A stretch of DNA of 64,000 nucleotides from Metallyticus violacea. Its lineage: Eukaryota > Arthropoda > Insecta > Mantodea > Metallyticidae. The position numbers and the translations under genes are program-made. Below are positions 32,075 through 45,500 of this stretch, piece by piece (within the stretch, counting starts at the first letter, position 1; each line of letters starts with the position of its first letter). Location: NCBI GenBank assembly GCA_030762175.1, contig CM060833.1, forward strand, positions 7,567,001 to 7,631,000. The letters are read 5' to 3'. The notes below the pieces were generated by a model. The model saw only the letters and a list, made by a program, of their open reading frames with translations, had not been told where the DNA came from and searched no databases.

Positions 32075-33580
32075 ATTATTCAAATCTGTACTCTTATGTA
32101 AGTTCTAGACCCATTTGTAACTTATTTAATGACTTACCCTTGTATCATGGGTGTACCAATCAGCATATTAGAGAACCTTTCATTAACATCAGGAATGGCA
32201 ACAAAATCACTGCTTTGAATTGAATGATAAGAAGTGTGTTCTGATGACTCCATTCTTGACTCTTGAACTGAAATGACAATTATGGCATATTTAAGGAAAT
32301 GAACTACAAATTTTCATGCTGTAAGTCAAGAAACAAATTTTATTTTAATCACTCATAATTTTACAATTAAGAAGTTTGGGTGTATTATTGACATAGAATC
32401 CAAAAACCATTAGACTATTGTTGCTTACCATGAATTTATGGCAGCAGCCTATCATTGTAAGATTAATTTAATAATTCTATTTCTTTCCTGACTTTAATAT
32501 AGATTTTATATGCATGCCTTGTTTTACTTCTAAAAATAAGCACACAGTTTGATAATTCAGTTGTATAACAATTTTGATTTATATTTTTTCTCAAAATAAT
32601 TAAAATATTGATCACAGTTCCTTATTTTGATTGAAGATGTACTGTACATAACACCATATCCAGAATAGCTACATACATAAATTTACTGCCCACAAATGGC
32701 ACTTATCCTATTCTCATCAATTATAACATTAACAATTTGACAAGAAACACTTTCAGTGTTCAAAAACCATTTTATTTTTAGAAAATATTTACAAATTACT
32801 TAGTTTTAGAAACCATATCTCTTCAAAATACTTATATGAACACCTGTAACCTTGATTCACTTTAAATTTTTATAACAAATATATTATTATAGAATCAAGA
32901 ATTGGACAAAAGAATGACCACCAAGAATATATGATAGAAAAAAGTATAGTTAATTTCCAGTTTAAAGTAAAAGATGCTATGCAGGAAACATTAATAGTTA
33001 GAAATAAGAAAAAGATAATGATAAACAAACTTCATCAACATTTATTTGAGAGAAATAGAATATTTAACAATAAAAGATTCACAAGTTCAATTCCTTGATG
33101 CTGCTAGTGAAAGAAAACTCATTAAACAGCAAGTCAAAACATTCCTGTGAAATTGCTGGTCATACTGTAGATTATAATTAATATGGTTGATATCTGTAAA
33201 GGTTCACATATTTCAGAAGAATGATCTTAGAAAAAGTTTGGATATATGCTTTATTATCCTTGTAAATAGACAGTGCATTGTCGCTACTGGAACCTTTTCA
33301 AATATTTTTTTAAATACACAACTTTTACAGCATATAACTATGTTATAATTTTGGAAATAGCAAATGAGGATCTTTAATTTCTAAAAATCAATGAATAAAA
33401 ACTTCAGAATAAACTACAGTTCATTATAACAGAATTTCAAAAATCTAAATTGAATTAAACTTGAAGTCAGTATAAATTTTGTTATTAAGATTGTGAAATA
33501 AAAATGTTTATTTAGTTTTGAACTATCTATTATCAAAGGAAACTTAATTAGAAGTTAGGAACTGTGAAGTGCAACAATTA
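32075..33580. other. AT-rich intergenic DNA
   Basis: No gene, RNA or recognisable repeat. Confidence 0.5.
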
Positions 33581-34019
33581 TAACAATAAAGGACATCAGT
33601 ATTTACCGACACAATACTTCACTAGTTTATTCATTAACAAAGCATGTTTCAGGAACTGTTACTCCCATCATTAATTGGAGACTGACTAACCATTTATTTT
33701 GCACTTGTTGGGTGCGATTCTATGCCACTATTGAACAGATCAGCTAAAATGAAGAGAGAATGTTACCCATAACCAAATCAGAGTTCTGCTGGTAGATTTT
33801 TTCCATTGTAGGTAAAGAAATTTTGAAAGATGCAGAGTTGTGTTAATTGATGTAATCTTCAATTTGTTCTTTGGATATGTTAGGTGTAGTAACTCATGTT
33901 GTAATGCCGGTGAATACGGCTGAGACAAGGGAATCATCAGGTGATATCAAAGTGTTGCTGATTTGTTTTTTATTTTTATGCACCCATTCAGGGAATCCTG
34001 TTTAATTTCTGCATACTAT

Positions 34020-34440
34020 GTATTCTTAATGTAGTAGTGCTAGTTTATTGATCCATTGATTGCTTTAGTACATAATAGAATAGTCAACGGTGGACACATC
34101 TTAATAAAATTGAATTATACACAAGACTCAAAAAAAAAAAAAAAAAAAAAAAATGGTACAATTGTGTGTGTACAATAATATCAAGGTACTTACATAGATG
34201 AAACACATGATCATTTTCACACTATTTGGATATAGTGTAGTTATGAAATATTTGTTAATCATTATTTAGAAGTAAATCTTGAATGGAATAGAAGCAGTGG
34301 TTAATTAAATATGCCTTTAGGAATAGTTTGAAACTTTTATCTTCTTGTATTTCCTTTAAGTAGTGCAGAAGGTTATTGTATATCTTTATGCCAGGTTCTC
34401 TGTTCATTAATGTAATTGTCCTAGTCTAGAAGTCTAGAAT
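34020..34440 (-). mobile_element. LINE ORF2 C-terminus and 3' UTR
   Basis: A minus-strand frame ending at about 34257 reads GIKIYNNLLHYLKE, SFKLFLKAYLIN, HCFYSIQDLLLNND and stop. GIKLYNxLP...FK..LK..L....FYS..E(F/L)L is the usual C-terminal signature of a jockey/CR1-type ORF2. The following 3' region includes a 24-base A/T run and matches 51720-51960, where the same protein end is read. Confidence 0.75.
34130..34153. repeat. Poly(A) run, 24 bases
   Basis: 24 consecutive A on the plus strand, inside the LINE 3' region. It probably marks a small insertion or slippage; the related copy at 51840-51860 has only mixed A-rich sequence there. Confidence 0.9.
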
Positions 34441-35034
34441 CACTAACTTGTTGCCTTTGTCTGCTTTTATATACATGGCTGGTTTATCATTTAGTGATTT
34501 TAATAAGGGATTATTATTATTATTATTTGTTTTATTTTGTGCAATATTTGTCCACACAGTAGATTTTGCAATTTCATCTAAACCTTTTTATATCTACTAT
34601 GAAGTCTTCCAAATTTTTTGTTTAAATTGATGAATATTTCAAAACCTATATTTAGAAATCGAAACTATTTTTATTGAATGGGATGAATTAATTGCATTAT
34701 ACCTTGTTTTACCCTTGTAGAGTTTGTAATGTTGTTCAATGGTGTCTTTTTAATAATAAAAGGTGCGCTGATTTTTTTCCATTAGTTTAATAGTTTTATT
34801 TTTCATTTCAATGTTTAAAAGAGACTGTCCTCTAAGTATTTCCAAATTTTGTTTCATTAATTTAGTTAATTTCATATGTAAACCTATATGTTAAGACCCA
34901 AATGTCTGCTTATTTCCCTTATTAACATCTTTCATTTGTCAGTCTTCAGGTGATTAGTTCCTGAAGCATGTTCTGTTAATAAATAAATAGTGAAGTATTT
35001 TGTTAATTAATATCAATGTCCTTTATTATTATTA

Positions 35035-37265
35035 TAATAATTTATTAATGTAGATATTGATAATTAATTTTGTTATAATATTATAAATGATGTGTTTTTA
35101 TTAATGAGTTAAATTTTATAATGTGTGATCACTTTAATCACATTGCGAAATTGGAAGATTAGTTAGATAAATAAACAATTTAAAAACTATCTCATTATCC
35201 AAAGAGATGAACCTTTTTAAATCTTTTGTAGAAACCATACATGAGTTTGGTAGATCCATGTTTCATTCTTATGCAGGAACTCTATTATTATTTGTTTGTT
35301 GAGTTTACTTAACTTTTAAACACTTGTATAACAAGATTCAACTTCAATGTATCAACTAACATGAGCTAAACTTTGAATTTGTTTTTATTATCTTCTAATA
35401 AATATGAAAATCTCTAACTTATAAACTTGCCAATATATACCTAGAATGACATCTACAAAGTGGGCCGCCAAAAAACTGATACAAAATTCAAAAATCTGTA
35501 TCTTCCGAGACAATTTACATACATCATAAATGTTTTTATCATTAAAACTTGTTTTTAGCTATAAATATGTTTTGTTTATTATTAAAAGAAATATTTTCAA
35601 TAAACTGAACAAAATAAGTAGTAATAGTTAATTTGATTACAGTTATAAAATGTACTGCAGTGTTATGAAATTAAAATCTAAATAATTCAACATTAATTTT
35701 AATGAACTAAACTTATATGCCAATTATTTGTTTCTATCATTTTTATAGCCACATTTTTCTTTTGTCTTTTACATAAACTATGCACTCCATTACTCAGCCT
35801 CATTATGTTGCAATTAATTCTTGATGTCATGTACTAAATGTGTTCTTAGGGTATTCTCTTGAGTACAAACCAAGACTTGTCTTTTTCTTCTGGTATATGT
35901 ACCATACGTAGCTTATCAGATTCTTACCTTTGATATTAAGTGTTGTAGAAACATAAGAGTCCAGTGTATACAAGGATACTTTTCGTAATAGAACAAGATG
36001 ACAAGATCGTTATGCTTGAACAATGTTTAATGAAGACATTATCAACCGTCAGCACCTGATTTGTAACTAAAATATAGATTATCATAAAATACAATAAGTT
36101 ATAAAACTGTAGCATTCTAAATGTTTTACAAATCAATGTAAACTATAGCAGACTTTTGAAGACTGATTTTTGCAATGTTTTATTTAAGGTAGTCTTGATT
36201 TGATGAAATGATGTATTATTTTTCATTTTATTTTATTCTTTTCAGTAGTAAATTAAAGTGTTCAGGAAGATAAATGCTTTTGAGTTTTTTATAACATTTT
36301 TTTGACCCACAATGTAAATTCTGAATTATTTCTAAGATCATTCCTCAAACTGTAGCCCATTCTTAGAAACCACCAATTACAGCTGAAGTGGCATCTATGT
36401 CTTGCATTTTTTCTCAGGAAATAACAAAAGATAGTGAAAAAAATGTTCGTGTAATTAAGGAGAAGGTGTAAATTTCAATATATATGAATAACTTGCACAA
36501 CAATAAATTTGTGCATTTCTCTTTATATATATTTCTTGGCAATGAAAGATTCCTGAAGAGCTGAAGTAATACATTTTACAAGAAAATGAAAATGAATCTC
36601 CAGTGTTATACCTTGCTGAACAAGGAAGACAAGAACATTTACATTTACATACACTCTGCATAGCAGGTACTATAGCTTTGTACATAAATGTATGAGGTTA
36701 AAAACTAAATGTGAAACATTATCTACACAGTTATTATATAAATACATTCTTTTATCACATTCAACATCTGTGTTTTTTAAAAAATTAACATCCATAACAG
36801 TAGGAACATTTACAATGTGCTATGTTATAACATATTGTCTTAGTTACATGCTTTTTGGAATAAAGGGATATTTTTTTTTTTTTCCTGTTTTAATCATTTA
36901 GGGAAAAACCAGAAATGTAATATGCTAATGTACATAATTATTCACTGACGTTCTAGATCTGATAAAGTCCACATTGTATTTTTTTATAGCAACACATGTA
37001 TTAAACAAAAATATTTGAACATGAAGAAATCATGAAGTGAAATGTATCTACATCAAAAATGTTATAAGCATTGAAAGGAGCAAAAGAATTTAAAAGCCAT
37101 CTAAAAATCAATAATGTCTCTTTATAAAGATTAATTTCTCCTATGCATTATTTAGTTCTATGTAACAAATGCAGCAATATCATGAGAAAGTTAATTTTTA
37201 GTAATAAAAAGGATTTCCATGAGTTATTTACAGATATACATTATATTTATTAAAATGCGTCTTCT
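35035..37265. other. AT-rich intergenic DNA
   Basis: Several open frames of 60-76 codons without similarity or coding character. No recognisable repeat. Confidence 0.5.
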
Positions 37266-37271
37266 TCAGTC

Positions 37272-37302
37272 TTTTTTTTTTTTTTTTTGAATGGCCATTT
37301 AA
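37272..37302 (-). repeat. SINE A tail fragment
   Basis: A 17-base T-run followed by GAATGGCCATTTAA repeats the 3' tail of SINE A copy 4 (T-run, GAATGGTCCTTTAA) and then stops. It may be an extreme 5' truncation. Confidence 0.45.
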
Positions 37303-37567
37303 GAGCTGATTGACTAAGATAATAAATAAATATGCAAATAAAATGTTTTATTTATACTTGCTTTAAGCTAGCTCAACTTATAAAAAAATCCATGAGAGAG
37401 AATTGTAATTTGAGAAATTACATTAGATTTTAAAACAATACACTTTAAAGGTTCTATTATAATTCATTTTTGCTTCAGGTTTCTCCAAATGTTAGTACAT
37501 GTATGCAAATCATCAGCAAGAACTTTATTGCTAAGTTGCAGAGCAGAGATTTTGTTTCATTTTTTTC

Positions 37568-37775
37568 GATTTATTTGGTTTGCCCCATTTAATTAAAGCT
37601 GTGAAATGGCCAATAAATTTTACTCAGAGGTCTCTTCTTTCAGGCTTGAGGTATTTTTACATGGTATAAATTTATGACACAAGACCAACAGCTTTACTTC
37701 CCTTTGAAGGAAGCCAATACTTAGGATTTTATACTCTTAAAAACCTAATGACCCTGGCCAGAGAGATCCAAGATG
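37568..37775 (-). mobile_element. SINE family B copy 2, diverged and truncated
   Basis: Shares GTGAAATGGCCAATAAATTTTA, TTCTTTCAGGCTTGAGG and GAAGCCAATACTTAGGATTTT in pieces with the other B copies. The tRNA-like head is missing; it ends near GACCCTGGCCAG. Confidence 0.75.
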
Positions 37776-37779
37776 AATT

Positions 37780-40155
37780 ATATTGATACCAACTATGCAA
37801 GCTTGCAACAACAAATGTCCCATTGCATCTCTTCTTGAATATTACCCATTGTGATTTCCTACCTTGACTTTAGCTCACTTTTGTCTTATTTTGTTTTATC
37901 ATCAAAATGACAATTTTTTTAATTAGTAATAAATATTATATTTTCATAAAAAATTTGACATGTATATACAACATATGCCATGAAAACTGGAGATGTGTAA
38001 TATACAGAATATAAAGTTTGATCCATTTTATGAAACACAGGTTTGTAGTAAATGACATTTATATGACATGCAGATATGGTGTATATGTATGTAGTTTTTA
38101 TCACATTTCATCAAGGTTACCAACCACTACAGAGTACTGTGTCATAAAGTTCTAAAACATTGATGTTTTTATTTTTACTATTCATTTCAGACCATCATTA
38201 CAAAAAGCTGTATATTAAGAAATGAGTGGCTAATGTCAGTGCTTAATTGAGTGGATTGACACATTCAGAGTTATAAAAGAATTTTACTAATGGTGACTGA
38301 ATATTCCTCATTTTATGGGACCATCTTGCAATTCAACATTTTTAGAAGAGGCCTAGTGCTGCAAGTTTTTTTATTTTCATAAGTAGTATGAAACTGTATT
38401 AAAATACCTAACTTTCAGGTTTGATTTTTCAAGAGATTGTATTCTGTTCAAGGTGAATCTCAATTCCTCCATAACATGCTTTTGCAAAACGAACCTTCAA
38501 TCAATGAAAAATGTTGCGAACTGACTGACATTAGGAACATTGAAGGCAGAGTTTCAGGTAAAAATAAATTTCAGTGTAGATTGTAAATGGTTTTATGAAG
38601 AAGTCTTGCAAAAAAATGATGTTTTGGTACATGATGGGACAACAAGAAGTACAAGTTCAGTCAAAAAATATATGCTGAAAATTGTATTAATGTGGAATAA
38701 TTATAGATATAAAGTAATTGCATTAATTTTGGGAAATAAGCACTTTACCTAAAGGTCCCTTAAATTTGCTCACTCTCCCTCTTTTTACATCTTGAGAGTT
38801 GTTCATCCTAATTCACTTGGAAATTTTAGAGGCCGATAAGCATAATTTTCTTGCAAAAAAGATGAAGCACCCTTTCATTTTATGTTAGATGTGACAGAAT
38901 ACCTTCAACAATGATTTTTCCAACAGATGGAGGCAGAGGTTCAAATACAGCTATGATGTTCACCGGACTTTTTTCTCTTAGACATTTTTGTGGGGGGTTA
39001 TTAATTATATTTAAGAAGTGTGTGCAGTAAATTCAGATGAACATGCTCATTAACAGCATGTTGACATTGTTGTCATTATTTTCTTTCCAACCCTCATGTA
39101 ATATTTTTGGCTTTTAAAGGATAAAATTTTCATAATAAAATATTTTTTTTTAGTATTAATCTTAAACATAGATAGCTTTTTAGTTCTATCCAGATACAGT
39201 GAAGCATCAAAGACTTAAAAGAGTTATCAAGTAATAAATTTCATAGCGATGTGTACTATCAAACATTGGAAGAGGCTCATCTCACACAAGACATTTTAAG
39301 TAAAAAAACCATTTTGAAAATAGCTCTTATAGTATGATTTTGTTTTGCAATAGGGTATCTAAAAATTTCAGAAAAGTTTGGTTATGTTAATTGGTAAGTA
39401 ATATAAATTTAAGCTACAAAAACGACAAAAAAAAAAAAAAGTTGGCTCTCTCATTAAAGAACAAAATTCACCTAGCAAGTGTGTGAGAGGCAACATGACT
39501 GTATCTTTTCAATCATTTTCCCAGTTTAGAGGTGCATGGCAGGTTTCTGTAAACAGAGCAATTGCACTGCATACACAATTCTTCTATCTGTTAACATTGA
39601 TATGTTATGTTAGGTATTACTGGGGATATATAATATTCTCAAAGCAGGATTTATCTTAGTGAAGTAGTTTTAAAGCTATGAAAACACATGGCGATTTGTA
39701 AACTTTTGGTAAATTATTATTCATTACACTTTTAGAGCTGTAATTCCAAGCTCTTAATGTGTTTAATGCATAAATGCTAAAAGAGGCACAAAATATACAT
39801 CATTGGCAGGTTGAGGGAGAAAACTTTAAATATTTTTTACTTAAATTTTGATAACTGACAGTCAAGAGATTGGCCCTGAAGGAAATAAAACTGCATATCT
39901 CCCATACTTTATGATTTTGGTCATCAAGACAACACAGAAAACTACTGAAATATAAAAAAGAACAAGGTTTCTTATTAAGAACTCTTTTGGGAAAGAAATT
40001 ATGTTTAATTAAAAGAGTTTTACAACATTAAGCATTTCTTGGATATTCTTACCAGCCCATCCTTGGCTTTCATCCTTTCCTTCATAACTAAAAACAAGTG
40101 TGATCAACATAGAATGCAATGTTTTATACTGCATTAAACTGTGTGTGTATTTGTA
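37780..40155. other. AT-rich intergenic DNA
   Basis: An open frame at 38540-38752 (70 codons) has no recognised similarity. Nothing else supported. Confidence 0.45.
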
Positions 40156-40159
40156 TATA

Positions 40160-40432
40160 TTAGTAGTGTTTAACACCCATTAACTTCTGAAGCATCACAG
40201 GCGGGCAACACTGATGATACATGAGATGAAATAATAAATTGGGAAAGATTTTTTTTCAAAGGAAGAAAGTGTTCCAAGCCTAAGTTTAGGGTACCACTCC
40301 AGCATTTGCCATTTATGAGATTTGAGGAAAACTTGGAAAAACCTCAGTCAGGGAGGACATTCCTGGGAAATGAACCCCGGATCTACCAGTCCAAGTCTGC
40401 ATCTTAACGACCTTGGCCACCCATGGCTGTGT
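40160..40432 (-). mobile_element. SINE family A copy 6
   Basis: Reverse orientation: AGTAGTGTTTAACACCC, CATCACAGGCGGGCAACACT, TTTAGGGTACCACTCCAGC and the head CGACCTTGGCCACCCATGG. TGTGTAT occurs on both sides, a possible short target duplication. Confidence 0.85.
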
Positions 40433-41073
40433 ATATCTCTTTAATTATGCTCTAATGTTCAGGCATTAAACCTGTGCTTGTCAATGGCTTGTACTAATTC
40501 TGTCTTGCAAATCTATGAATACTTGGCCTGAATTTGATACGCATAATAGACTTAATTGATAGACTTAATAGATTAGACTAATTTCTCTATTTTTAAATTC
40601 AGAAGAAAAGAGTTAATGCACATTATCATTTCACCCATCTTTTTTCTGCTCATTTTTTTAATTTGTTTCTTTTCAAATACACCTACAGCACATTTTAAAA
40701 TACCTATATACAAACAGTAATTTGCACTGTACAAATAGTTCTGAATTAAAACATCTTTTGAAGAGGTATTTAATTAAAAAAATATATATAGAATAGATGA
40801 AATGAAATGTCTAGACCTTAATTTAAAATTTGTTATTATTTATATTAACAGTGTGTTAAAAAATAGATGAAATGTAAATATTTCAAACATAAATATAAAT
40901 TTTGTTATTTTTATTGCAGTGTACTATAAATTGTAAATATTGTATATAAATGCTAAATTTATAACTAATGCTTTGAACCACAGACAACTAGAAAATGGCA
41001 AAAGTAACCTTGTAATTGTAAATAATATGTAGATATAGATGCTATGTTCATTATATACCCAGTCAGTATCAAT

Positions 41074-41371
41074 TTTTTTTTTTTTGAGTAGTGTTTAACG
41101 CCCGTTTTTACTACTGAGGCACCACAGGCGGTGGACACTGATGATACATGAGATGAAATGATAAATTGGGAAAGGATATTTTTTTTTTTTTTTTTAAGGA
41201 AGGAAGCGTTCCAGGCCTAAGTTTAGGTACCTCCCCGGCATTTGCCAGTTATGAAGACTGAGGAAAACCTGGAAAAAACCCCAGTCAGGGAGGACGGTCC
41301 TGGCGGGATTCGAACCGCAGACCTCCCGCTCACGAGTCCGTGACTTAACGACCTCGGCCACCCGTGGCGGT
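41074..41371 (-). mobile_element. SINE family A copy 7, best preserved copy
   Basis: Flanked by a perfect 11-base duplication TCAGTATCAAT (41063-41073 and 41372-41382). On the minus strand the head reads ACCGCCACGGGTGGCCGAGG (A-box), then GCGGGAGGTCTGCGGTTCGA with the B-box GGTTCGAATCCC, as in class II (Leu/Ser-type) tRNAs. The body follows and a 12-13 base A-run ends the copy. This is the clearest model for the family: about 285 bases, transcribed by RNA polymerase III. Confidence 0.93.
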
Positions 41372-41537
41372 TCAGTATCAATGGAAACAGTAAACTGTTG
41401 CTGTAGCTATTCGATGTCTCAACAATAACACTGATAAACTCTCTTACAGCTGTAGGCTTGCTGTTAATCCTCGATTGCTATTGGTTGAAGCCATTACACC
41501 ACTCCATGTGGAGTTAGTCTGCTGTTATATCTTAGAT

Positions 41538-41745
41538 ATGGCTGCAACTAAAATATTATTGGTGCTGTCAGACAGAGAGTCTCTTATCGCAAAACAGTTT
41601 ATCTCTAAGGCTCTGAAGAAAACTTAGCAATTATAATTAGGTTACATTACTGGCTGAAGCTAAAATATTATTGATATAGTAAGACCAAGAACCTCCATTG
41701 CTGTATTACTTAAAGCTCTGAGAAAAATGTGATTAATAATTATAT
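41538..41745. repeat. Diverged tandem duplication
   Basis: GGCTGCAACTAAAATATTATTGG...GGCTCTGAAGAAAACTTAGC (41538-41635) and GGCTGAAGCTAAAATATTATTG...AGCTCTGAGAAAAATG (41652-41735) are two copies of one unit. Similarity is judged by eye. Confidence 0.5.
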
Positions 41746-41912
41746 GCCTACTTAAAGCAAGTCATTTCGGTACATGATGAACAGTGCACTGATGTACAAT
41801 AATATAACACTGGCAGTGTTAGTTCTTTTTTGAACAGAATCTGTCAAAATCAAACTTCTGGTGGTAGTGAAGCAAATGGTTTATGGTCATAATAGTTGTC
41901 TAGAGTGATATT

Positions 41913-42190
41913 ACCGCCACAGGTGGCCAAGGTCGTTTAGGCGTGGACTCGTGAGCGGGAGGTATGGGTTTCAAATCCCACCAGGACTGGGTTTTTTTTT
42001 CCAGGTTTTCCTCACTCCTCATAACTGGCAAATGCCCGGGAGGTACCCTAAACTTAGGCCTGAAATGCTCCCTTCCTTAAAAATATTCTCTCCCAATATA
42101 TCACATCATTTCATTTCATGTATCATCAGTGTTAACCGCCTGTGGTGTCTCGGTAGTAAAAATGGGTGTTAAACAGTACTCAAAAAAAAA
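41913..42190 (+). mobile_element. SINE family A copy 8
   Basis: Complete and in plus orientation: ACCGCCACAGGTGGCCAAGG (A-box), GGGTTTCAAATCCC (B-box), the body with GGGAGGTACCCTAAACTTAG, and a 9-base A tail. Only about 540 bases from copy 7 and in the opposite orientation. Confidence 0.92.
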
Positions 42191-42287
42191 TGTGGCATTG
42201 AAGAATATGTTAGTGTTGGGTTACCTGGTATGGCCAACAGCCTAAAAGCACATCCACAGAGCAGAGTGTCATGTCTATTAGAGAGAG

Positions 42288-42569
42288 TTTTTTTTTTTTT
42301 GATGGATTTATTATGGACGCTCTTTAACATCTCAGGTCATCAGCATCGCATTCAACTCAGGGCGTGAAACGGCTGACAAATTTTGCTCAGAGGCCTCTCT
42401 TTCAGGCTTGAGATTCTTTTCCGTGCCATAAATGTATGACACGGGACCCACGGCTTTGCTTCCCTTCCGAAGGAAGCCACACTTAGGATTTTTACGCCCA
42501 AAAAAATCCATCGGTCCCACGTTGGGTGTAGGAGGCAAGTATGGTAACCACTACACCACCAGGACCGAC
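42288..42569 (-). mobile_element. SINE family B copy 3
   Basis: Flanked by TAGAGAGAG at 42279-42287 and 42570-42578. The T-run and body are intact. The head reads (minus) GTCCTGGTGGTGTAGTGG and CCTCCTACACCC, but the B-box region is deleted between ACGTTGGG and TCCATCGG. Confidence 0.92.
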
Positions 42570-42579
42570 TAGAGAGAGG

Positions 42580-45500
42580 TGGTTCACCAGATTCAGCATA
42601 TAAGCTGAAGATGGGGCTGGTAAGAAAAGCCTTCAGGAATAAACATATACTCTTATGGTGAATGGTATTCAACTTACATAAAAATATAATTGTTTAACAG
42701 TAATGTTTGTTTGGTTGCTAGTGGCCATTGGGAATGCTGATATTTATCATTTTTTTCCCTAGCTTTCCAATAAAGAGCTTCCAAACTATTTTTCTTTTGT
42801 TTGCTGCTATCGAATTGGTTGCATTTCAGTAGATGTACTTTGTTTCATATCCTTACACAATGGGCAGAAACTGTCATTGATTAATTTCATCCTGAATGTT
42901 TTGACAGGCAAGCATAATTGGGCCATTTTTCTTGGTTTCAATAAAAGATGTTTTAAAGTCTTTAGATCCTCATACGATTTTCATTAACCACTGAATACTT
43001 AGATCCAACATTCGAAATCAGTGAATAAACAAATTATATTTCCATTATTAAGTACTAATGGCACTTTATAATCTCCTATGAAATGCATTCATATAATCCC
43101 AATTCTATTTTTCCAAAAATATTTAGAGAAAAAAGGGATGTAACTACATAATAAAATATGATAAATTGATGAAATAATATACTTAATAGACTAAAATAAA
43201 ATTATAAAGACTTTATGTTCCAGTTCTTAGGGCTGGAACTCCAGATGTGAATATACTATGGGCTTATTTGCATAATTTTTTTAAAGACTACAATTCTCTA
43301 ATGTACAGTGCTTACCTAAAAATTACTTTGTCATAAAATTAAAACAGACAAGTGCTATGAATATTTGTTAATACATATTTAAAGGATATAAATACATCAG
43401 CTCATATATTTTGAAGGCGCAAAGATCATGGAAATCTTTTTTATTTTATACAAAAAACATCTAATATTAATACAAGTGAAAGATTAAAAAAATCCATTGC
43501 AAACTATGCAGAAAAAGAAATCACCAAACACAGATATGATTATAAAAATGCTGCATATCTACTATTTTACTTGAGGTATAACTGACTTATAATTAATACT
43601 GTTCACACATCATTTATGAATACAATACTTTATAGGTTACATATTCATTACTAATATAAAATTAAACATTCAGCCTTTTTAACAGCAAAAAATGTGAATT
43701 TTCACAGATTTCTGACAAGAATAATCTAGAAAGACTTGTATCTGGAATACAGGTTCAGAGCTTGGGGTCACTGTTCCAAGAGGCTGGAGAAGAATTTGAA
43801 TGTTCTTTACTCTAACACATTCATAGTATTTTGTTACACACATCTTCTAACACAGCAGAAAAGAATATTAAGAAATTTAATTTGAGAAGTTAGTATTATT
43901 CTGTGCTCTAAATGGTATTTAATCAAATATAATTATTTCATTTGAAATAAAATTTGAAACAATATGATAAATTATATTCACTATCATTCAATGAATCTAA
44001 TGAAGTACGTTCATTACAAAAACATTGCAGATGATCTTCATGATTAGTATTATTAAACCCTTTTGTATTCATTTCATGTGTATTGAAAACAGTTTTAGTA
44101 AATATTACAGAAAGGTAAAGAATGTTTTACATTTTTATTTACATTAAATAGAAAAGGGCATTTGATATCTGCAGTCGTTATAATGAACATACTTTACAAA
44201 GTTCTATATTCTCTAGAATATTAGAAAGCAATACTGTATGTAGCTGAAGGTAGTTTGCATTTGCTTAAAAATGAGCAGCTGAGATGAATAACAGGCTAAT
44301 AATATCGATAAATTATGACAAGAAACATCTACCAACTAGGGGAATCTGAGATCAAATCTCTTACAGCAAGCGTACACCCCTTAACAAATGCGTTGGATGC
44401 CTGGACATGTTGGCAACCTTTCAGTCTTTACAGACATAGGTACCTTAAAGGTTTCTTTGCCAATATGGTGGAGATTGTGGTACACAGTAATAGTAATAAC
44501 AACTTTTAATTTAGGTACAATATAGCCTTATTTCATAGTCACTGAAATATTTATTCCAGTGTTTTACTATGAATTACACTTAAGTATTAATGTTGCAAAA
44601 GAAACTGGAATAATAAATCAAATTATAAGCTTACCATCAATTATATTTTATTTATATTACACTGTTCACTACTTTGGGTATATTTCCTCTTAAAAACTGT
44701 ATCATTAAAGTATGTATCACACTGCATGATAAAATATCTTATGGGATATAACATAAATTATTGTGACTTTTCAGGTGATCAGTGGATAAAATTCAAGTTT
44801 TCAGTCATCTGCAGCTGTACAACAATCATCAGGAGCTCTGTAAATGACTGAAAGCTGAATTTTATCAACTTGACACGAGTGATCACCCAAGAAGTCATAA
44901 TCAATGCTATGAAAGCTTCATGTTTACTTGGTAATTTAGTCTAGCCTTATGATTGCAAAGCTTTTTGTGTCTGTTCAATGCAAATATTAATATATTAACA
45001 ATGGAAGTCATTAGAAATCATATAGTTAAATTGGTGCTATTTAGCCAAATGTTTTTGAACTCATTATTTAAACAATTACATTATAATTATCTCCTTTATA
45101 AGTCTGTGCAGGCATATTGATATGAGATTCACTGGAAGAGTTTTGAGATGCTATAACCTTGCATAACATTTACTTATTTATACAAAGTGTTTCAATGAGC
45201 TGGCAGCTCTAAAGAGGCACTGTCCTTTACAAAGGCATTAGCGCAGCTAAACAATTAACATCTACCTATTGCTAGAGCAAATAACCCTTTAATAAACTGC
45301 ACTAGGGACTTAGAAACAAAAGTAATATTTAGTTTAAAAATTCTTGAAATTCTATCTAAATGGTAATTAATTGATATATGTATTTCTATCTTCTGCCATA
45401 AAAGGACCAACAGGAATTGAGATAGCTAGCTTGTAACTAGTGTGCTCTACCTCACAAGGGTAAAAGAATCATCCTTTATAAAGAATACACTGCTGCCAAT

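Larger units (their letters stand above)
33585..35027. mobile_element. 1.44 kb element bounded by about 100-base inverted repeats
   Basis: The ends are a perfect 12-base inverted pair, AATAAAGGACAT (33585-33596) and ATGTCCTTTATT (35016-35027). The match continues inward with gaps, including AATACTTCACTAG and AGCATGTTTCAGGAAC, to about 33690 and 34930. The arms carry the ACATGTTTC...CCCATCATT motif seen in the Penelope-like termini. The interior contains a LINE 3' end (34130-34440). Confidence 0.55.

Noticed and set aside
41310..41371. Functional tRNA genes at SINE heads
   Set aside because: A- and B-boxes are present but acceptor stems do not pair, and each head is followed by a constant SINE body.
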